Assembly (NCBI RefSeq): GCF_000520995.1
Contig: NZ_JACA01000001.1
Coordinates: forward strand, 124,001 to 188,000
Length of the DNA stretch: 64,000 bases
Direction of reading: 5' to 3'
Origin: Aquimarina macrocephali JAMB N27
Lineage (GTDB): Bacteria > Bacteroidota > Bacteroidia > Flavobacteriales > Flavobacteriaceae
The number at the start of each line of letters is the position of its first letter. Within the stretch, counting starts at the first letter, position 1. The translations under genes were made by a program, and so were the position numbers. The notes under the pieces are model-generated. The model was not told where the DNA came from, made no database searches, and saw only the letters and a program-made list of their open reading frames with translations. Below are positions 16,485-25,084 of the stretch, one piece after another.

Positions 16485-19304
16485 CTAAAATGTATAATTA
16501 AGGCTTAGACTTATCGTACTTCCTTTTTTATAAGAAAGTATTGTTTCTTCTACCTCGTTAACTGGGTTGTTATTAGAATCAAATCTGATTCCGGCTTGAT
16601 CCTCTTGGGCTATTAGTTGGGTTTGTTTAATTTTAGGATTTAACAGGTTTCTAGCTGTTAATTTGACTTTGAGTTTGTCATTGATTTGTTTACTAAGGAT
16701 AAGATCCATTGTTACAAATCCATTTTCAATGATTTCTTCGTTGTATAAAGTTTCTTTATTCGCCACATCATCTGGAGAACCTAATGCAAATATTCTATCT
16801 GAAGCATAGTTACCTGTTAGGGTAGCGATGAATTCCTTTTCTTTTTGATTAGAATAACTTAGAGATCCATTTACGATCCAATCTGATGCGCCTTGTAATC
16901 CAGATTCGGTTTTATTTTTATATCTAAACTCTTCAAACTGACCGGCATCTCTATCTTCTCCTTTAAGATCTTGTGAATGCCACATACGAGTAACATTAAC
17001 ATTTAAGTTCAGGTTTGCTTTATCTTCAATTTCAATAAGATTAACTCGTCCTTCAAGTTCAATACCATATATATCTGCTTTTTCTGCTGTATTGAAGTAA
17101 GAGAACACTCCTGCAGCTCCCCTGGTTTGTGCCAAGTTAATTGGATCTTCTATTTTTTTATAGAAACCTGTTAGTGATATTAACTCCTTAGATGTTGGAA
17201 AAAATTCCCATTTCAAATCATAATTATAATTAGTCGAAGGCTTTAGATTAGGATTCCCTCGTGTTACCCTACCTGTAGGAGAAACATATTCGAAAGGTGC
17301 TATTTCTTTAAATTCCGGTAATGTAAAAGTTTGACTGGCGGCTAAGCGAATATTGTGTTTCTCATTAACTTCATACTTAAGACTCATACTAGGTAATAGA
17401 TTAGTATACTCGTTAAAAATGAAATTATCACTACCAGAAAAGTTGGCTACATCAAAGAAAGGTACATCTAATTGATCCTCTTCATATCGAATACCAAGAT
17501 TAGCAACTAATTTTTTAATCCGAATATCAAAATTAAGGAAAGCCGCTTGTTCTTCTAATAAAGCTTCATATGTATCATTCTGATCTCTCGGAATAAAAGT
17601 CCCATTATCTACATTTTGAAAATTTAAACCTTCGTCTAGGTTATCCAAAGAGCTAATTGATAATCCTATATTACTTCTAGAAATAGCTAAGCCATTAAAT
17701 CTGGATTCAAAATCTCTCTCTTTTTTTCTATAATTAACTCCAATATCAAATTTTGCAGAATAGAACTCACTATCAGTTATTGTTCTATTATATTTAAGGA
17801 ATCCATTTATTTCTTTATCTTTAATTTCTTGAGATGATTTTCGTTGTTGAAACCCTCCTGTATTACCAAACCTAATATCATTTTCTCCATAAATGTTAAG
17901 TTCATTTCTAATACGATTAGGCTCATCTGCATTTACAACATTATAACCAATACCCCAATCCAGCTCGTCCTTCTCTGTAATACTATGACTACCAAATAAT
18001 TGATTAATAAAAAGAGTGGTTTGTCTAAACAATTGATCTCTTACAAATTGAGATGCATTATCCGCAACTGGTGTTTCTTCAAAAATACCGGCTTTGCCTC
18101 CTCTACCAAATTCATTAAGTTGATCTTCTCCTTTATTAATGAATAGAGAATTGAATTTCAGTTTAGTGTTACTGCCTATCCGATATGCTAAATTTAGAAG
18201 TCCTGTTGTATTCGTAGTACTTGTAAAACGTTCGGCATCCGGAATAGTATCGTTAACAAAGTTTGCTCTGTATTCTTTAAACTCTCCAATCCTTTGTTGA
18301 TTGGATTTTGAATATGATCCTGTAAAAAACACAGATAAATTATTTCCAAATAACTCTATTTTTTCTCCTGCTGTAACAGAAATACCAAAATTAGCCGGAG
18401 TATTTGATGTCTCTGGATTCCAGCTCTCTTGTGTTAGAGCTGTTTCTGTATTTAGGTTACTAGAATAAAATCCTAAGGTTGTATTATTAGTGTTTTGTGT
18501 ACTTCTAAAATTGCTCCATGTATCACCATCAATAACATTCGTATTCACACCTCCGCTTATACCTATAGTTAGCTCTCCATTTCCAGAATATTCTTTGGAT
18601 ACTATATCAACATTTCCAGAGGCCTGATCCCCATAAAACAATGAAGAATATGTTTTACTTACTCCAATATTTTGAATGATATTTGCGGAGAATAAGCCTA
18701 AATCGATATTTTTTCTTTCAACATCTTCAGAAGGAACAGGCAATCCATTCATTGTTGTAGAAAGGTAACGATCTCCAAGACCTCTAATAAAGATATCTCC
18801 AGATCCTTCTACTTTATTAACCCCAGATATTTTTGCTGTAGCGGCAGCGGCATCAGATATTCCTTGTTTTGATAACTGTTCTGCTCCAATACTTTCTTTA
18901 ATTTGTACTGCTTGTTTCTGTTCTAAAAGCAGGGCTTCTTCGCGTTCACGATTGGTAACTACTTTTATCACAACTTCTTCTAGTGCTGCTGCTGTAGCTC
19001 CCATAGTAGCATCTACCACCGCTACTTTATCTGCTTCTACTACTACATTAGGTATTTCTACCGTTTGATATCCTGTAAAACTAAACAATAGCGTATATGT
19101 CCCTACAGGAACTCCTGTAATTTCATATAACCCATCAAAATCTGTAGACGCTCCTTTGGCAGTACCTCCTACAATTACATTAGCAAAAGGAAGAGGTTGA
19201 TTGTTTGATTCTTTATCTAATAATTTTCCGGCAATAGTCCCGGTTTCTTGTGCAAAAATAGCTCCTACAAAAAATAGCGCTAGTACTGTAAATGTTTGTC
19301 TCAT
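16485..19304 (-). CDS. TonB-dependent outer-membrane receptor (second paralogous copy)
   Basis: 939 residues. Signal peptide at 1-18 ('LALFFVGAIFAQ'). Residues about 20-105 are a carboxypeptidase-regulatory-like domain ('GKLLDKESNNQPLPFANVIV'), then 'LEEVVIK' and a plug domain with 'VEGSGDIFIRGLGDRYL'. The C-terminal 700 residues are the 22-strand barrel ending 'KKGSTISLSLNYTF' (terminal aromatic residue). It lacks a SusD partner; instead a beta-helix lipoprotein gene follows at 39 bp. Closely related to the receptor at 21188-23998: the first 60 residues are nearly the same. Energised import of a large or scarce nutrient; a phosphorus source is suggested by the neighbours only. Confidence 0.9.
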   Translation of the reverse strand: MRQTFTVLALFFVGAIFAQETGTIAGKLLDKESNNQPLPFANVIVGGTAKGASTDFDGLYEITGVPVGTYTLLFSFTGYQTVEIPNVVVEADKVAVVDATMGATAAALEEVVIKVVTNREREEALLLEQKQAVQIKESIGAEQLSKQGISDAAAATAKISGVNKVEGSGDIFIRGLGDRYLSTTMNGLPVPSEDVERKNIDLGLFSANIIQNIGVSKTYSSLFYGDQASGNVDIVSKEYSGNGELTIGISGGVNTNVIDGDTWSNFRSTQNTNNTTLGFYSSNLNTETALTQESWNPETSNTPANFGISVTAGEKIELFGNNLSVFFTGSYSKSNQQRIGEFKEYRANFVNDTIPDAERFTSTTNTTGLLNLAYRIGSNTKLKFNSLFINKGEDQLNEFGRGGKAGIFEETPVADNASQFVRDQLFRQTTLFINQLFGSHSITEKDELDWGIGYNVVNADEPNRIRNELNIYGENDIRFGNTGGFQQRKSSQEIKDKEINGFLKYNRTITDSEFYSAKFDIGVNYRKKERDFESRFNGLAISRSNIGLSISSLDNLDEGLNFQNVDNGTFIPRDQNDTYEALLEEQAAFLNFDIRIKKLVANLGIRYEEDQLDVPFFDVANFSGSDNFIFNEYTNLLPSMSLKYEVNEKHNIRLAASQTFTLPEFKEIAPFEYVSPTGRVTRGNPNLKPSTNYNYDLKWEFFPTSKELISLTGFYKKIEDPINLAQTRGAAGVFSYFNTAEKADIYGIELEGRVNLIEIEDKANLNLNVNVTRMWHSQDLKGEDRDAGQFEEFRYKNKTESGLQGASDWIVNGSLSYSNQKEKEFIATLTGNYASDRIFALGSPDDVANKETLYNEEIIENGFVTMDLILSKQINDKLKVKLTARNLLNPKIKQTQLIAQEDQAGIRFDSNNNPVNEVEETILSYKKGSTISLSLNYTF

Positions 19305-19755
19305 TATATGTTTTCAAAATCTAATACAAATAAATACGGTTTTACAGTAATTGATTTTACCCCACTATTATGGTTAGTTTAAGGGAATGTGACGTAGGAA
19401 AAATGAAAAAAAGGTGAAGCCTGTAGGATTCTTGAGGGAATTTGCCCCTAGGATTTACACTATTAAATTGCCAATAAACTACTGAATCATAAGGTATACT
19501 CGAATCAAATAAGGCATACTGATCTATATCATATTTTGAGCCTCAAATATTAACGGCGATACAAAATCTATTTTTTATAAATTATTAGAGAATTGTTATG
19601 AAGGTGTTAAACCGAGTAAATTTATAGAATCTGCCTTAACACTAAGATAAAACACCATAGCGAAATATGAGATTCTAAGATTAGTTTTCTTTACGTTTTT
19701 AATCTTTCAAATCGATTATTAACTATTTGTATATTGTTTATTCTGAAATATACTA
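19305..19755. other. Intergenic region upstream of the second receptor gene, with a weak Pho-like repeat
   Basis: No gene seen. On the plus strand, units resembling AATGTTA occur at 19581, 19592 and 19603, an exact 11-bp spacing, but only the middle one fits well and they lie about 280 bp from the start codon. The promoter for the receptor pair should be here, since a terminator closes the upstream unit at 19756-19786. Confidence 0.35.
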
Positions 19756-19786
19756 AAAAAGAAGCCTGGCGATTAGCCAAGCTTCT
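19756..19786 (-). terminator. Intrinsic terminator of the first receptor/lipoprotein operon
   Basis: Stem of 10 bp with one mismatch (19761-19770 with 19777-19786), followed on the minus strand by six Ts (complement of 19755-19760). Confidence 0.85.
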
Positions 19787-19817
19787 ATAATTCAAATATT
19801 TAATATGGGGTATTATA

Positions 19818-21146
19818 TTATAAACGAGTCCAATCTGATGTCCAGGTATCGCCCTCTTGTAATGCTCCGGCATAGTTAGCAGCATCAAAGAATGCTCCTA
19901 ATGTAGAAGGGTCAAAATTATCTACACCATCTACCGCAGCAGTATACGTATAGGTTCCTCTAACACCAGTAATTTCAAAACCAGTTGGTATAGCAGTACC
20001 AGCACTATTAAATGGGGCACCAGAACCATCTATCGTGAAATTATTAAAAGTTGCAAAATCTGCCAAATCCACAGTTGCACCACCATGATCCAAATCGAAT
20101 GATTTTGCATTATCAATGATAGAATTTTTAACAATTACTTCATTATTATTAAGATTGATCAATGTTTGATCATCATCAACTTCAATTCCTTTTCCTGGGA
20201 ATGCTTTGATTATAGCATTGTACATTGTTACTTTGGTTCCTGCTCTAAATTCAATTCCTTTATTTTCGCCATCACCATCTTCTGCACCGATTAGCGTAAT
20301 ATTAGATAAAGTAGGGTTAGAGAATGGAGCAGCATCAGGAGTAGAAGACAAATTATCTGCTTCGATTCCTTTATCTCCTGCAGCAGAAGTTTGCTGTGCG
20401 ATCCAGAATTGCCCATTTCCTATCCATCCATCTGTCCAATCAAAAGAATCATCTCCCGCACCAGTTACAATAGCATATTTTAAATTTACGGTTCCGCCAA
20501 AAAATTCTACTCCATCATCATTTCCATTAAAAGCCTGGATATACTCTAAAGTAGTTCCATTACCAACACCATATAATGAAAGTCCGTTATATTCTGCATC
20601 ATCATTAATTTTTCCTCCTGTATATTCTAAACGCACATAACGCAATATCCCCGAGTTATCTGCCGGATCAGTTCCCCCGTAGGTAAGGTTTGCTACTTCT
20701 GTAGTTGCTGTAGTACCTCTATTGATAGGAGCTTTACCAGCCAATAATAATCCTCCCCAATCTCCAGGATTAGGAGTAGATTTATTAGAAGTAAATACGA
20801 TAGGTTGTGCTGCAGTACCTTCTGCAATGATTTTTGCTCCTTGCTCGATAGCTAAATATGAGAATACTCCTCCTACATCACCTGCGATAATTTTTGTTCC
20901 AGCTTCGATAGTTAATGTCACTCCATCTACCACTGATACACCTCCTCTTAACTCGTATACTTCGCTTGATTTTAACGTAGTATTTTGCGTAATCTGACCT
21001 TCTAATATTTCGGTTCCAGAAGTATCTCCTCCAGAACCTCCCTGGTTGATTGTGATATCTCCAATATTATCTTCCTGTATAGTACAAGCACTAAATAAAA
21101 CTGCTGTTCCTATTAATATTCCCGTAAATAATTTTTTAGTTTTCAT
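19818..21146 (-). CDS. Surface lipoprotein with one beta-helix-like module, partner of the adjacent TonB receptor
   Basis: 442 residues. Lipobox 'LFSAC' (Cys21) followed by 'TIQEDN', an acidic surface-export-like signal. One module shares the landmarks of the two-module protein at 14475-16445: 'GVTLTIEAGTKIIAG', 'NPGDWGGLLLAGKAPI', 'EYNGLSLYGVGNGTTLEYIQ', 'GNDDGVEFFGGTVNLK' and 'SFDWTDGWIG'. It follows its receptor by 41 bp and is closed by a terminator. Pho-box-like arrays lie ahead of the receptor. The DDG/DDQ-rich turns could bind Ca2+. I know of no demonstrated function for the family. Confidence 0.8.
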   Translation of the reverse strand: MKTKKLFTGILIGTAVLFSACTIQEDNIGDITINQGGSGGDTSGTEILEGQITQNTTLKSSEVYELRGGVSVVDGVTLTIEAGTKIIAGDVGGVFSYLAIEQGAKIIAEGTAAQPIVFTSNKSTPNPGDWGGLLLAGKAPINRGTTATTEVANLTYGGTDPADNSGILRYVRLEYTGGKINDDAEYNGLSLYGVGNGTTLEYIQAFNGNDDGVEFFGGTVNLKYAIVTGAGDDSFDWTDGWIGNGQFWIAQQTSAAGDKGIEADNLSSTPDAAPFSNPTLSNITLIGAEDGDGENKGIEFRAGTKVTMYNAIIKAFPGKGIEVDDDQTLINLNNNEVIVKNSIIDNAKSFDLDHGGATVDLADFATFNNFTIDGSGAPFNSAGTAIPTGFEITGVRGTYTYTAAVDGVDNFDPSTLGAFFDAANYAGALQEGDTWTSDWTRL

Positions 21147-21187
21147 TTTATATAATGATTAATTTTAGTTGTGTTTTCCGTTTATAA

Positions 21188-23998
21188 TTAAAGTTTAAAA
21201 GTAACTCCAAGGCTAAAGTTGATTCCATTATCAAATTTGTAGGTAGTAAACTCTTGACCTAAGTCTTCTTGATCCTGATATCGTTCTATAGATGGGTTTA
21301 ATAAATTTTTAGCTTTAAGGCTTATTTCGACATGCTTTCCTATCTCATCTTTAAAATTAAAGTTTAGCACTCCGAATCCTTTTTCAAAAATATCTCCTAC
21401 TCCATTTCCACCAGCAGAATACACTCGATCTCCAAAAATGTTAAAATCCAAAGCTGAAGTAATTTTGTGATTCCCAAATTCTTTGGCATACACTACATCT
21501 GCATTTACCAGAAAAGGAGAAGCACCTTGTAATTGTCTTTCTACATTAGTTGGAGCAATATTAGACCCATTAAACGTTGTAATTGTTGGGTCAATTTCTA
21601 CCTGTGTATACATTATTGTAGTATTAACACCAAAGTTTAAGCTGTTCCAGATTGTTTCTTCTACTTTAAAAAGATTACCCAGGTTCTTTCTATATTCTAA
21701 TTCTGCTCCAAAGATTACAGCATTATCAGAATTGATAAATGTGTTTACATTTGAAGCTGATGCTACATATACTTTTTCGATTGGGTTTTCGATATATTTA
21801 CCAAATAATGTGGCTGCTACCAATTCGCCAGTCTGCTCGGGAAAATGTTCCCATTTGATATCAACATTATAGTTATCAGAATTACTAAGAATAGTATTTC
21901 CCAGAGTAGCTTCGGTAACATCTTCATCTAAGAAAGGTGCTATTTCTGTAAATTTTGGCAGTGTAACTGTTTTACTAGCTGCAAAACGAAGGTTTGATGT
22001 TGAGTTTAATTCATATTTTAAACTTATACTAGGCAGGATAAACGTTTCATCAATCTTTTGTGTTTTAAAAGGAGACGTTTCTAAATCCTGTTGTTCTCTA
22101 TAAAATATATTTTGCTCAAACAATTCTGCACGAACACCTCCATTGAAGGTTAATTTCTCTGTGAATGCATATTGTAAATTTGCATACCCTGCAATGGTTA
22201 ATAAATCTGCTTCGTAAATTCTTGTTGGATTAAGATTTTCTAAAACAATGTACTCTCCGTTAAGGAAATTAGTTTCGTTTAGTACTGCATCCGGATTATT
22301 AAAATCTACATTTTGATTTACAAGACTGTTAAGGTTGTAGTTTAACTGATTAGATTCAAAATCTCTATCTTTTGATCTTGCTGCTAATCCAACAGTAAGT
22401 GCATTTTTAAAATTATCATCTTCATCCTTTCCAAAATTAATATCAAAATCAATCTTACCAGAATAATCATTTTCATTTAATTCCTGATAAAAACGTTGAT
22501 TGTTTGCCAAATCCGGACTTGTACGATTTCCTAAAACAAGGTTTCCATTTTGCAACTCTGTAAATACCAATTGACGTCTGTCTGGTATTAGTCCCTTTGC
22601 TTTATTATAAGCAACTCCCCAATTTAGCTCATATTTCCCTTCGTTAAACCTATGTTCTCCCGTAAGTTGTTGTGTAAACAGGTTATTTTGTTCATAGGTT
22701 CCTCTTCTAAGGCGAATACCAACATCTGTATCTTCACTACTAACACCATCTGTAAATTCTCTAAGTTCATCTTCGGTATCATTAACAAATAAGGTAGTTG
22801 CAAGAATCTTATTGCTACTATTCCAGCGGTACCCTAAACTTCCTAATAGTGTAGTGTTGGTAAAATATTCATATCGATCTACATTTTTAAAATTTCCTAA
22901 TCCAGTAATACTTTCTCCCTGAGAGTTAAAAGCAGCTTGGTTACCTCCCAAAGCAGTTCTATGGTTTTGACTAAACGATCCAGTCACCAATACATCTAAT
23001 TTCTGATCTTCTGCAATTGTGAAGGTTTTACCCCCTGTAATACTCATACCCCCATCTGGAGCATTAAATTTTTTAACAGGATTAAAAGAAGTACTAAAAG
23101 GATAGTAATCTATTTCTGTACTATTGTAATTGTAGTTCGGGATGTCTAAGAAAACAGGAACTCTTCTTGATCCATCATCTAATCCCCATTCATCGTATTG
23201 CCCACCATTAAGTAAGAAAAAATCATTACTAACAGCATTAGAATTTACTCCCGAACTAAAACCAACTTCTAAAAAACCTTTTCCAGGACGGTCTTTGGTA
23301 TCGATATTTACACTTGCTCCAGCAAAATCACCATAGATATCTGGAGAATACGTTTTATAAATCCCTAAATTCTCAACTATATCGGTTGGAAATATCCCAA
23401 GGTCAATAAGTTTTAACTTTGGGTTTAATGACGGGATAGGTAATCCATTTAAATAGGCATTGTTATAACGATCTCCTAATCCACGAACATATAATTTATC
23501 ACTCTGCCTAGAAATACCTGTCGCTTTAGTTAAGCCTGTAGCAACATCACTTACTCCTTTTTTAGAAAGTTCTTGCGCTCCTATCTTTTGTTGAATAGTC
23601 ACCGCATTTTTTTGTTCTAATAAAATAGCTGCTTCAGATTCTTTTTTGGTCGTAGTTTTAATTACAACTTCATCTAATGCAGCTGCACTTGCTGCTATAG
23701 AAGTATTGACTGTAGTGGTTTCATTTGATTTTACGATTACATCTTTAATGTCTAAAGTTTCATACCCTACAAAACTAAACTCTAGTACATATGTTCCTGG
23801 CTCCAGGTTTTCAATAGTATATAAACCATCAAAATCTGTAGTCGTTCCTTTGGTTGTTCCTTTAATTAATACATTAGCAAAAGGTAAAGGTTGATTATTA
23901 GATTCCTTGTCTAACAATGTTCCGGTAATCGAACCGGTTTCTTGCGCGAAGAGTATTCCTACAAAAAATAACGCAAAAAGTGTAACAATTTTTCTCAT
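21188..23998 (-). CDS. TonB-dependent outer-membrane receptor (Pho-box-linked copy)
   Basis: 936 residues with the same architecture as the receptor at 16485-19304: signal peptide 1-18, carboxypeptidase-regulatory-like domain ('GTLLDKESNNQPLPFANVLI'), plug with 'DKLYVRGLGDRYNNAYLNGL' and a barrel ending 'GINFSLGVTFKL'. First gene of a two-gene operon with the lipoprotein at 19818. The 150 bp ahead carry about ten Pho-like units spaced by 11 bp, the most elaborate array in the window. I infer strong induction under phosphate starvation and import of a phosphorus compound. Not a SusC protein: the SusD partner is absent. Confidence 0.92.
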   Translation of the reverse strand: MRKIVTLFALFFVGILFAQETGSITGTLLDKESNNQPLPFANVLIKGTTKGTTTDFDGLYTIENLEPGTYVLEFSFVGYETLDIKDVIVKSNETTTVNTSIAASAAALDEVVIKTTTKKESEAAILLEQKNAVTIQQKIGAQELSKKGVSDVATGLTKATGISRQSDKLYVRGLGDRYNNAYLNGLPIPSLNPKLKLIDLGIFPTDIVENLGIYKTYSPDIYGDFAGASVNIDTKDRPGKGFLEVGFSSGVNSNAVSNDFFLLNGGQYDEWGLDDGSRRVPVFLDIPNYNYNSTEIDYYPFSTSFNPVKKFNAPDGGMSITGGKTFTIAEDQKLDVLVTGSFSQNHRTALGGNQAAFNSQGESITGLGNFKNVDRYEYFTNTTLLGSLGYRWNSSNKILATTLFVNDTEDELREFTDGVSSEDTDVGIRLRRGTYEQNNLFTQQLTGEHRFNEGKYELNWGVAYNKAKGLIPDRRQLVFTELQNGNLVLGNRTSPDLANNQRFYQELNENDYSGKIDFDINFGKDEDDNFKNALTVGLAARSKDRDFESNQLNYNLNSLVNQNVDFNNPDAVLNETNFLNGEYIVLENLNPTRIYEADLLTIAGYANLQYAFTEKLTFNGGVRAELFEQNIFYREQQDLETSPFKTQKIDETFILPSISLKYELNSTSNLRFAASKTVTLPKFTEIAPFLDEDVTEATLGNTILSNSDNYNVDIKWEHFPEQTGELVAATLFGKYIENPIEKVYVASASNVNTFINSDNAVIFGAELEYRKNLGNLFKVEETIWNSLNFGVNTTIMYTQVEIDPTITTFNGSNIAPTNVERQLQGASPFLVNADVVYAKEFGNHKITSALDFNIFGDRVYSAGGNGVGDIFEKGFGVLNFNFKDEIGKHVEISLKAKNLLNPSIERYQDQEDLGQEFTTYKFDNGINFSLGVTFKL

Positions 23999-24036
23999 TT
24001 AACTTGTTCTGAAATTCCCGGCAAAGAACGACAGGC

Positions 24037-24144
24037 AGTGTTAAATCTGTGTTATTCAAAAATTAATTATGTGTCATATTAATGTTAGAAAATTGTTATC
24101 TCGCATTGTTTATTGAATGTTTTCTCAGTGTTAATTCTATGTTA
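24037..24144 (-). promoter_or_regulatory. Extended Pho-box-like array upstream of the TonB receptor operon
   Basis: On the plus strand, units resembling AATGTTA start at 24037, 24048, (24059 poor), 24070, 24081 and 24092, all 11 bp apart. A second phase runs at 24105, 24116, 24127 and 24138, again 11 bp apart. On the strand of the receptor gene they read as TAACATT-like. E. coli PhoB sites are 7-bp units repeated every 11 bp in the same way. The first unit is about 40 bp from the receptor start codon. Confidence 0.7.
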
Positions 24145-24321
24145 GAATCGCATACAAACCACTGTAAATAAGAAATTAACACTAATAAAACTCTTCCTGA
24201 AAAAGATTCATTTTATTGTTAAGAAAACATATAACGAATAAGCAATGTAAAAAAAATTATAACCTTTCTGAGATAGAAAAATCAAATCAAAGAAGTAACA
24301 CTATTCTTTTTTGAAAGTTTT
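24145..24321. other. AT-rich stretch without recognised features
   Basis: Between the Pho-like array and the terminator of the MORN-type gene I see no gene or clear signal. Confidence 0.6.
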
Positions 24322-24356
24322 AAAAACAAAAAAGACCTCCGATTAAGGAAGTCTTT
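24322..24356 (-). terminator. Intrinsic terminator for the MORN-type gene
   Basis: 11-bp stem with one mismatch (about 24330-24340 with 24347-24356); on the minus strand it runs into a T-rich tail. Confidence 0.75.
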
Positions 24357-24381
24357 TCTGTTTATTTTTTTGTGGTAAAAT

Positions 24382-24741
24382 CTAATTTTTATAATTCACA
24401 ACTACATTGTCTTTACCCGACCAAGTTGTTACATCAGCGATTTGATTTTTATTATAATTTACTTCAGATAATTTATCTGCATTCCAAAAAAACCATTTCC
24501 CTGTTTTTACTCCATTATTATATTGCCCCATGGCAATTTTCTTCCCTGTAGCATCATACGATTTCCATTCTCCATGAAGTTTCCCTTCTTTATTATAGAA
24601 ACCCTGTTGTCTTACTGTTCCGTCTTCAAAATAAAATGTACCTTTAATTTGATCTCCTTGCTTTTCAAAAGTCGGCTTTACATCCTGAGCCATTGCGGTT
24701 GCAGAAAACAAAATGGCCATTGCTACTATTATCTTTTTCAT
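24382..24741 (-). CDS. Small secreted protein with MORN-type repeats
   Basis: 119 residues. Signal peptide at 1-18 ('ILFSATAMAQ'). The rest is short repeats of the MORN_2/YwqK type: 'YFEDGTVRQQGFYNKEGKLH', 'GEWKSYDATGKKIAMGQY' and 'NNGVKTGKWFFWN'. Such repeats form beta-hairpin ladders on the cell surface or periplasmic side; YwqK in Bacillus is an antitoxin-like relative, but no partner toxin is seen. A four-unit Pho-like array lies 60-103 bp upstream, though in the opposite orientation. Function unknown, possibly phosphate-responsive. Confidence 0.75.
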   Translation of the reverse strand: MKKIIVAMAILFSATAMAQDVKPTFEKQGDQIKGTFYFEDGTVRQQGFYNKEGKLHGEWKSYDATGKKIAMGQYNNGVKTGKWFFWNADKLSEVNYNKNQIADVTTWSGKDNVVVNYKN

Positions 24742-24800
24742 GATTTTAAATATTTTAGATTATTTGGGATGTCGACTTATATTATAAAAGTAGTGCTTAT

Positions 24801-24844
24801 TTTACATTTAAACAACATTTACGTAACATTAAATTAACATTAAT
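24801..24844 (+). promoter_or_regulatory. Four-unit Pho-box-like array between the MORN-type and CHR genes
   Basis: ACATT cores start at 24804, 24815, 24826 and 24837, exactly 11 bp apart, within TTAACAT-like units. It stands between divergent genes and could act on either. Its orientation matches the porin and PiT sites relative to the plus-strand gene chrA, but it is much nearer to the minus-strand MORN-type gene. Confidence 0.7.
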
Positions 24845-25035
24845 CTTGTAAGATAATGACTATCAATCATTTAATCAATGTTAAATTTATAGTTCACAAT
24901 ATTTAAGATTTCTAATCTAGCTATCTATTCAGCTTTGTTTTTGTAAAGTTAAGACTCGTACTAATCTAGATAACAGCGTAGAATCAACAACAATGATTGG
25001 TAACATATTTTAGTTTAATTTAGTGCCTTATTTCA

Positions 25036-25043
25036 TAGTTTTG
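25036..25043 (+). promoter_or_regulatory. Bacteroidota-type -7 element (TAnnTTTG) ahead of the CHR transporter gene
   Basis: TAGTTTTG is a full match to the TAnnTTTG consensus and lies 41 bp before the start codon. Confidence 0.5.
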
Positions 25044-25084
25044 ACTGGCTTAGTTCTATGTATAATTCTAGAATCATACTATAA

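Noticed and set aside
19581-19609. Possible Pho-like array for the second TonB receptor
   Set aside because: Only one unit of three fits well and it is 280 bp from the gene. Mentioned in the intergenic entry but not counted among the arrays.
20206-20997. Plus-strand open frames opposite the lipoprotein gene
   Set aside because: Low-complexity Pro/Ser-rich products caused by the strand opposite a repetitive gene.
16485-23998. TonB receptors considered as SusC of a polysaccharide utilisation locus
   Set aside because: No SusD gene, no glycoside hydrolases or sulfatases nearby; partners are beta-helix lipoproteins.
24382-24741. MORN-type protein considered as half of a toxin-antitoxin pair
   Set aside because: It has a secretion signal and no partner gene; the YwqK likeness is only in the repeats.
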